NCBI GenBank assembly: GCA_964413425.1
Contig: CAYPST010000052.1
Location: 1 to 28,102, forward strand
Reading direction: 5' to 3'
Length of the DNA stretch: 28,102 nucleotides
Source: DATFLS01 sp964413425
GTDB taxonomy: Bacteria > Fidelibacterota > JAANXI01
Below, one piece after another: positions 23,503 through 28,102 of the stretch; positions within the stretch are counted from its first letter, which is position 1, and each line of letters starts with the position of its first letter. The position numbers and the translations under genes were made by a program. The notes under the pieces are model-generated. The model did no database searches, was not told where the DNA came from, and saw only the letters and a program-made list of their open reading frames with translations.

Positions 23503-24906
23503 ATGAGTCAAGGACAGAATACCGGACAGGTCGCTGAAATAAAAGGACCGGTCGTTGATGTGCTCTTTGAAGACGGCGAGATCCCCGATATCTTGAATGC
23601 GCTGGAAATTGACCGGGGTGAAGATGGCCTGTTGGTGCTGGAGGTCGCCCATCATCTGGGCGAAAATATGGTGCGGACTATCGCCATGGATTCCACAGAT
23701 GGCCTGGTACGGGGTCAGAAGGTGGTGGATACCGGCGAACCGGTTTCCCTGCCGGTGGGCGATGATATTCTGGGCCGCGTCTTCAATGTCATTGGTGAGC
23801 CCATTGACGGGAAAGCACCGGTCAAAGGAAGGATCCGGTTACCTATTCATCGTCCGGCACCGAAGCATGAAGATCTCTCCACCGAAACGGAAATGTTCGA
23901 AACCGGCATTAAGGTGATCGATTTGCTGGAGCCGTATACCAAAGGAGGGAAGACGGGATTGTTCGGAGGGGCCGGTGTTGGCAAAACCGTGTTAATCCAG
24001 GAGCTCATCCGGAACATTGCGCATGAGCATGGCGGCTATTCGGTGTTTGGCGGCGTCGGCGAGCGAAGCCGGGAAGGCAATGACCTTATTCTTGAGATGA
24101 CCGAATCCGGCGTGCTGGACAGCACGACCCTGGTGTTCGGACAGATGAATGAACCACCGGGAGCCCGTATGCGGGTGGGACTCACCGCTCTCACCGCTGC
24201 GGAGTATTTCAGAGATGAGAAGGGAATGGACGTCCTGCTGTTCATCGATAATATCTTCCGATTCGTGCAGGCCGGCCAGGAGGTTTCTGCGCTGTTAGGC
24301 CGGATTCCGTCTGCAGTAGGGTACCAGCCGACCCTGGCCACCGAGCTGGGGGAGCTGGAGGAACGAATCGCGTCCACCAGCTCCGGATCGATCACCTCGG
24401 TCCAGGCGATTTACGTTCCGGCGGATGATCTGACCGATCCCGCTCCGGCAACGACTTTTGCGCATCTGGATGCGTCCACTGTACTGGACCGGGCAATCTC
24501 TGAATTAGGGATTTATCCTGCCGTCGATCCGCTGGATTCCACCTCCAGAATCCTGGATCCCAACATTATCGGAGAACGGCACTTCCGGGTTGCCAGGCAG
24601 GTCCAGGAGATATTACAGCAGTACAAAGACCTCCAGGATATCATAGCAATTCTGGGCATGGAAGAGCTGGCGGAAGAAGATAAAGTGACTGTGGCCCGCG
24701 CCCGGCGAATTCAGCGCTTCCTGAGTCAACCGTTCTTCGTCGCGGAACAGTTTACCGGAACACCCGGGAGATATGTGAAACTTGAGGAGACCATTGATGG
24801 GTTCGAACGGCTGGTGAACGGCGAATTCGATGACCTGCCGGAAAGAGCATTTCTATTTGTCGGTACCATCGATGAAGCAGTCGAACAAGCCAGAAAAATG
24901 AGATAA
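23503..24906 (+). CDS. atpD: ATP synthase F1 subunit beta
   Basis: Catalytic subunit, 467 residues. The P-loop GGAGVGKT is at 155-162, followed by the catalytic Glu in GERSREGND, Walker B VLLFIDNIFRF, the DELSEED-equivalent loop written here as MEELAEEDK, and the ALLGRIPSAVGYQPTLATEL block. The length is normal and no key residue is missing. It lies just one base before atpC, so the two are probably translationally coupled. Confidence 0.98.
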   Translation: MSQGQNTGQVAEIKGPVVDVLFEDGEIPDILNALEIDRGEDGLLVLEVAHHLGENMVRTIAMDSTDGLVRGQKVVDTGEPVSLPVGDDILGRVFNVIGEPIDGKAPVKGRIRLPIHRPAPKHEDLSTETEMFETGIKVIDLLEPYTKGGKTGLFGGAGVGKTVLIQELIRNIAHEHGGYSVFGGVGERSREGNDLILEMTESGVLDSTTLVFGQMNEPPGARMRVGLTALTAAEYFRDEKGMDVLLFIDNIFRFVQAGQEVSALLGRIPSAVGYQPTLATELGELEERIASTSSGSITSVQAIYVPADDLTDPAPATTFAHLDASTVLDRAISELGIYPAVDPLDSTSRILDPNIIGERHFRVARQVQEILQQYKDLQDIIAILGMEELAEEDKVTVARARRIQRFLSQPFFVAEQFTGTPGRYVKLEETIDGFERLVNGEFDDLPERAFLFVGTIDEAVEQARKMR

Positions 24907-24907
24907 C

Positions 24908-25324
24908 ATGGCACCCGATCAGCTAACCGTTGAAATTGTTACTCCTACCAGTGCGGAGGAAACCCACCAGGTTTCCTATGTTCGTGCACCCGGCGTGGAT
25001 GGATTGTTCGGGGTGCTCCCCGGGCATATTCCTGCCATGATTGCATTGAATATCGGGGAAATCGGGATCGAACAGCACAGTGGAAGACAATACTGGGCGA
25101 CCAGTGGCGGATATGCGGAAATTCATCGCGACCGGGTGGTGCTGCTTGTCGAAACCGCCGAACTGGCTACGGAAATCGACGTGGAACGCGCCAACAAATC
25201 GGCAGAGCGCGCCCGGCAACGGTTGAAAGAAGCAGAAAAAAACCCCGACATTGACATAGAGCGGGCTCGTCATTCGCTCCGGCGTGCACTGAACAGACTG
25301 GCGGTTGCGGAAGAACGCACCTGA
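24908..25324 (+). CDS. atpC: ATP synthase F1 subunit epsilon
   Basis: Rotor-base subunit and inhibitor of hydrolysis, 138 residues. The N-terminal beta-sandwich (1-85) contains VRAPGVDGLFGVLPGHIPAMIAL. The C-terminal helical hairpin (about 95-137, NKSAERARQRLKEAE and RARHSLRRALNRL) is complete, so the inhibitory up-conformation is possible. In many Bacteroidetes-type operons epsilon and beta sit apart from the rest; here the complete F1Fo set is contiguous. The operon ends 29 bp later at a terminator. Confidence 0.95.
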   Translation: MAPDQLTVEIVTPTSAEETHQVSYVRAPGVDGLFGVLPGHIPAMIALNIGEIGIEQHSGRQYWATSGGYAEIHRDRVVLLVETAELATEIDVERANKSAERARQRLKEAEKNPDIDIERARHSLRRALNRLAVAEERT

Positions 25325-25341
25325 AATCCGAAAAATTGTGC

Positions 25342-25371
25342 TTGAAATTGTGAACCGTCTAGCTCGATAAT
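25342..25371 (+). promoter_or_regulatory. Promoter candidate for aspS overlapping the atp terminator
   Basis: TTGAAA (25342-25347, 5 of 6) and GATAAT (25366-25371, 5 of 6) are separated by 18 bases. The -10 lies in the loop/upper stem of the terminator hairpin, so transcripts starting near 25378 would keep only the descending arm and would not be terminated. This gives aspS its own start only about 40 bp upstream of the ATG. Confidence 0.38.
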
Positions 25372-25392
25372 ATCGGACTGGACGGTTTTTTT
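25353..25392 (+). terminator. Rho-independent terminator of the atp operon
   Basis: AACCGTC pairs with GACGGTT, extended inward by TAG/CTG (one G-U pair) and a short CGAT/ATCG inner stem, followed by seven T residues (25386-25392). It begins 29 bp after the atpC stop and is the clearest terminator in the window. Confidence 0.85.
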
Positions 25393-25419
25393 ATGTAGGT
25401 TATCAGGGGGAAGGATTCT

Positions 25420-27201
25420 ATGAGAATACCACAACGAACCCATCTGTGTGGAGAACTTCGTCGAACGCATCACGGGGAACAGGTTGTGCTGCATGGCTGG
25501 GTGGAAACCACGCGAGATCACGGAGGAATCATTTTTCTCATGCTGCGGGACCGGACCGGCAAAGTGCAGGTGGTGGTCAATCCGAAGACATCGGCAGGCA
25601 TGGCTCAGACTGCGAAGAAAATCGGGCATGAATGGGTTATCACGGTCACAGGGACAGTCGCATCCAGAGATGAACAGCACATCAATCCCGAATTGGATAC
25701 CGGAGACATTGAGATCGAGGCCGAGACCGTGGAGATACTAAACAGAGCAAAACCTCTGCCTTTTTTAATACCGGAACCCGAAGCCGCCAGTGAAGAGGTG
25801 CGTCTGAAATACCGGTATCTGGATCTCCGGACCAGGAAATTTCAGCAAAACATCCAGGTGCGGAACCGGGCCTATCAAAGTGTGCGTACCTCGTTAGTCG
25901 ATCAAGGATTTTATGAAATCGAAACCCCGTTCCTCATGAAATCCACTCCGGAAGGGGCCAGAGATTTTCTTGTTCCCAGCCGGTTACATAAAGGCCGCTT
26001 TTATGCGTTACCCCAATCTCCCCAAACCTATAAGCAGCTGTTAATGATCAGCGGGTTCGATCGATATTTCCAGATTGTGAAATGCTTTCGGGACGAAGAT
26101 TTACGCGCCGATCGTCAGCCTGAATTCACCCAGATAGACCTGGAAATGTCATTCGTGAATGAAGAAGAGGTGATGGAAATCGCAGAGGTGATCACCACCA
26201 ATTTATACTCGGATATACTGAATATCTCCTTGGAGCGGCCGTTCAGGAAAATGACGTATCAGGAGGCGCTCCGCAGATATGGTACCGATAAACCGGATCT
26301 TCGCTTTGAACTGCCAATTTACAATGTCACCGGAATACTGGGTGACTCCCAATTCCGGGTGTTTCAATCTGTGCACGAACAGGGTGGGGTAATCGGCACA
26401 CTCTGTGTCTCCGATGCGGATCTCAGCCGCAAAGCACTTGACAGTTTAGCCGGGGAAGTGCGGCCGGTTGGTGCACAAGGCGTGGCCTTCATGAAAGTGA
26501 CCTCAGACGGCGTTGAAAGCGGAATTAGTAAGTTCTTTTCCGATCAGGAAATTGCGGATCTCCGCCGGGAGATCCATCCGGAGCCGGGCGACCTCCTGTT
26601 ATTTGTTGCGGACCAACCCGAGATTGCGTATCCGGCTCTGGGAAAACTCCGGCAGCATCTTGGTAAAACACAAGGGTTAATCAATAGTGATGAAGTGGCC
26701 CCGGTATGGGTCGTAAATTTCCCCATGTTCGAGTATAACGAAGAAGAAGATCGGTGGGAGGCGATGCACCATCCCTTTACCGCGCCGTTACCTAAAGATC
26801 TTCCGAGGCTCGTCGATAATACAGCAGAAGTCAGAGCTCGCGCGTATGATTTGGTGATTAACGGGCATGAGGTTGCAGGAGGGAGTATTCGAAATTATCA
26901 GCTGGATATGCAGGAGAGAGTTTTCGATTTGTTAGGGATTGGGAAAGCAGAGCGCACAGAAAAGTTTGGTTTCCTCCTGGAAGCCCTTGAGTACGGTGCT
27001 CCGCCTCACGGGGGTATTGCGTTTGGATTTGACAGGGTAGTTGCCCTGCTGGCGGGGACGGATTCAATCCGGAATGTCATTGCATTCCCGAAAACCACGT
27101 CGGCGTTATCACTCATGGATGGTGCTCCGAGTGAGGTAGACGCAGCCCAGTTGCGGGAGTTAGGCCTGCAAACCATTGATGATCAATCCGGGAATGAATG
27201 A
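25420..27201 (+). CDS. aspS: Aspartyl-tRNA synthetase (bacterial type, possibly non-discriminating)
   Basis: Class II synthetase charging tRNA-Asp, 593 residues. It has the N-terminal OB-fold anticodon domain (1-105), motif 2 FRDEDLRADRQPEFTQIDLEMSF, the bacterial GAD insertion in the middle, and motif 3 GGIAFGFDRVVALL near the C-terminus, all in bacterial order. In the anticodon domain it has His34 (TTRDHGGIIF) where discriminating enzymes such as that of E. coli have Leu. At the second position Gln86 replaces the Lys of E. coli. The His resembles enzymes that also charge tRNA-Asn, which would imply an amidotransferase GatCAB elsewhere. It has its own ribosome site (GGGGGAAGG) and promoter candidate. 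Confidence 0.97.
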   Translation: MRIPQRTHLCGELRRTHHGEQVVLHGWVETTRDHGGIIFLMLRDRTGKVQVVVNPKTSAGMAQTAKKIGHEWVITVTGTVASRDEQHINPELDTGDIEIEAETVEILNRAKPLPFLIPEPEAASEEVRLKYRYLDLRTRKFQQNIQVRNRAYQSVRTSLVDQGFYEIETPFLMKSTPEGARDFLVPSRLHKGRFYALPQSPQTYKQLLMISGFDRYFQIVKCFRDEDLRADRQPEFTQIDLEMSFVNEEEVMEIAEVITTNLYSDILNISLERPFRKMTYQEALRRYGTDKPDLRFELPIYNVTGILGDSQFRVFQSVHEQGGVIGTLCVSDADLSRKALDSLAGEVRPVGAQGVAFMKVTSDGVESGISKFFSDQEIADLRREIHPEPGDLLLFVADQPEIAYPALGKLRQHLGKTQGLINSDEVAPVWVVNFPMFEYNEEEDRWEAMHHPFTAPLPKDLPRLVDNTAEVRARAYDLVINGHEVAGGSIRNYQLDMQERVFDLLGIGKAERTEKFGFLLEALEYGAPPHGGIAFGFDRVVALLAGTDSIRNVIAFPKTTSALSLMDGAPSEVDAAQLRELGLQTIDDQSGNE

Positions 27202-27225
27202 CGGGGAAATTGGGATAAGCAGGGA

Positions 27226-27513
27226 ATGAGATCTGTAAAAATATGGGTACTCAGTATTGGTATCGGAATGATATGGTGTTGCGGGGGCTGCAGCAGTGGG
27301 ATCCCGGAGACCCGGCTGGAAGAGCTGAAAGAGACACGCCATGCATCCCAGGACATTCGGGAAGAAGTAGAAACGTTACAAAAACAAAAAGCAGAACTCT
27401 CATCAAAATTACAATCGTTAGAACATGAACTGGAGCAGGCGCGATCAGAGTACAAACGAGTGGAACGAATTACACACATGGAAGGCACAACAAGGGATAG
27501 TATTTATGAATAA
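27226..27513 (+). CDS. Small exported/lipidated coiled-coil protein
   Basis: A 95-residue protein with a short signal-like N-terminus (MRSVKIWVLSIGIGMIWCC) and a Cys-Gly-Gly-Cys-Ser stretch in which the Cys at about 22 could be lipidated, although the lipobox is imperfect. Residues 29-75 are charged and heptad-like (EELKETRHASQDIREEVETL, then KQKAELSSKLQSLEHELEQA), predicted coiled coil. It lies 24 bp after aspS and overlaps the next gene by 8 bp, suggesting a two-gene unit, perhaps co-transcribed with aspS. Family unknown; such proteins often act as periplasmic or outer-membrane adaptors, but that is only a guess. Confidence 0.6.
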   Translation: MRSVKIWVLSIGIGMIWCCGGCSSGIPETRLEELKETRHASQDIREEVETLQKQKAELSSKLQSLEHELEQARSEYKRVERITHMEGTTRDSIYE

Positions 27514-27865
27514 ATTGAGTTTTGTTATAGTGGTTCTGGTTGGTATGGTTTTGGGCGCCGCCGATTTTGCCCAGGCCCAGGATTACTTTTATTCCTCAGA
27601 AATGAGCCCGGAGAAATATCAGGCTGAACTTGAGTTCTGGCAGTCTGAAATACAAAAGCAACTGCAGCAAAAAGAACAGTTGGAAGAAGCAATCGCAGCA
27701 ATCAAGGAGCAAATTACGGAAACGAAACAAGAGATTGCCCGGATCCGCCATGAAACCCTGCGGATGCTAAGTGCCCTGATTGCGCACCCGGCCAATCCCG
27801 AGAAGGAGTTTGACGTTCAGGCGAATATGCCATTAACCCCGGAACCTCCCAATCGATCATTTTGA
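27506..27865 (+). CDS. Secreted coiled-coil protein of unknown function
   Basis: From the ATG at 27506 the 119-residue product starts MNKLSFVIVVLVGMVLGAADFAQAQD, a textbook signal peptide with AQA cleavage before QD. An upstream in-frame ATG at 27425 would bury the signal sequence behind 27 polar residues, so it is rejected. The mature protein is mostly one charged helix (FWQSEIQKQLQQKEQLEEA, then IAAIKEQITETKQEIARIRHETLRM), with a Pro-rich tail. It overlaps the previous coiled-coil gene by 8 bp, so the two proteins may form a hetero-coiled coil in the periplasm. I do not recognise the family. In other genomes such pairs often precede a LysM or peptidoglycan-binding gene; here the following sequence is cut by the repeat. 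Confidence 0.65.
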   Translation: MNKLSFVIVVLVGMVLGAADFAQAQDYFYSSEMSPEKYQAELEFWQSEIQKQLQQKEQLEEAIAAIKEQITETKQEIARIRHETLRMLSALIAHPANPEKEFDVQANMPLTPEPPNRSF

Positions 27866-27900
27866 TCAACGCGCGATGCTGTCCGGGTGAATTCATTTCA

Positions 27901-28102
27901 ATGAGTCTATTTAGAAAACGCCTCGAAGAGATCCCTTCGGGGCAAAGAACACATGAACAATTGGCTCCTGGATCCCGAACAATAGTTGGGAAATATGTTC
28001 GGTATATACTCCATGGAAGCCTGGCGCAACATTTTGTCGATACTTACTGTTTAGAAAATATGGTTCTGATCCAAGATGCTGAACCTGACTTATGTTTATT
28101 CT
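27901..28102 (+). other. Unfinished open frame at the window end (67 codons, partial)
   Basis: An ATG frame (MSLFRKRLEEIPSGQRTHEQ...) is open to the edge. It has no ribosome site, no recognisable family and runs into the 55-bp terminal repeat. Its first part covers the palindromic word at 27921-27945 (tcgaagagatcc then cttcgggg), which looks like interspersed-repeat sequence, so it may be non-coding. In favour of coding, the two differences between the repeat copies fall in third codon positions of this frame. Confidence 0.25.
28048..28102. repeat. Right copy of the 55-bp inverted terminal repeat
   Basis: Identical to the reverse complement of 19-73 except for two single-base differences, and it runs up to the last base of the window. 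The repeat is therefore probably longer and continues outside. Such repeats at both ends are typical of contigs that stop at a multi-copy element. Confidence 0.9.

Noticed and set aside
27901..28102. A transposase gene at the right edge
   Set aside because: The terminal inverted repeat invites this idea, but the short frame shows no DDE, HUH or recombinase motif, so no mobile-element call is made.
1..28102. tRNA, rRNA or CRISPR array
   Set aside because: I looked for tRNA T-arm words (GTTCGANNC followed by an acceptor stem) and regularly spaced direct repeats and found none that hold up.

Overview
The window is about 28 kb of dense, core-type bacterial chromosome with moderate GC. No 16S or other taxonomic marker is present. 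The placement is an inference from three things: an F1 alpha subunit with a long insertion before its GGSLTALPIIET motif, a parA-parB-M23 peptidase-bactofilin block joined to the ATP synthase genes, and Sec/AspRS sequences. Together these fit a member of the FCB assemblage (Bacteroidetes/Marinimicrobia/Calditrichaeota-like) with a Gram-negative envelope: lipoproteins, signal peptides, and SecDF as separate genes.

Layout. Positions 1-835 hold the wreckage of a trehalose-type glycosyltransferase locus: a GT20/OtsA-like frame with a large internal deletion, then a possible C-terminal scrap of a GT4 enzyme. The plus-strand genes 836-2869 are a 14-TM drug/H+ antiporter and a small lipoprotein. A tight minus-strand operon (6622-3439) encodes a radical SAM protein, DUF4416, a MutT-type Nudix hydrolase and a short MutY, all abutting or overlapping. 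DUF502 (+) and an Ogt-type alkyltransferase (-) converge around 7.8 kb. A second minus-strand run, 14764-8523, carries a D-2-hydroxyacid dehydrogenase, secD, secF, purA and an AlkA-type glycosylase. From a divergent intergenic region at about 15.0 kb a single plus-strand block of about 10 kb runs parA, parB, M23 peptidase, bactofilin, atpZ, a small 4-TM AtpI-like protein, atpB-E-F-H-A-G-D-C, ending in a clear rho-independent terminator. aspS follows, then two short exported coiled-coil proteins and an unfinished frame.

How the genes work together. The 15-25 kb block puts chromosome partitioning, cell-wall/cytoskeletal shaping and the complete F1Fo ATP synthase in one apparent transcription unit. 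Base-damage functions are unusually frequent: MutT and MutY (oxidised guanine), Ogt and AlkA (alkylation) all lie within 6 kb, and AlkA is translationally coupled to purA.

Unusual structure. The two ends of the window carry the same 55-bp sequence in inverted orientation (19-73 and 28048-28102, two mismatches), so the window is probably a contig bounded by a dispersed repeat. One intergenic region contains a hairpin-rich repeat-like element (about 6644-6760), and a weak relative may occur near 27921. I found no CRISPR array, tRNA, rRNA, recognisable transposase or parS site. The candidate new systems are mainly contextual: the radical SAM/DUF4416/MutT/MutY operon and the Par-bactofilin-ATP synthase superoperon.
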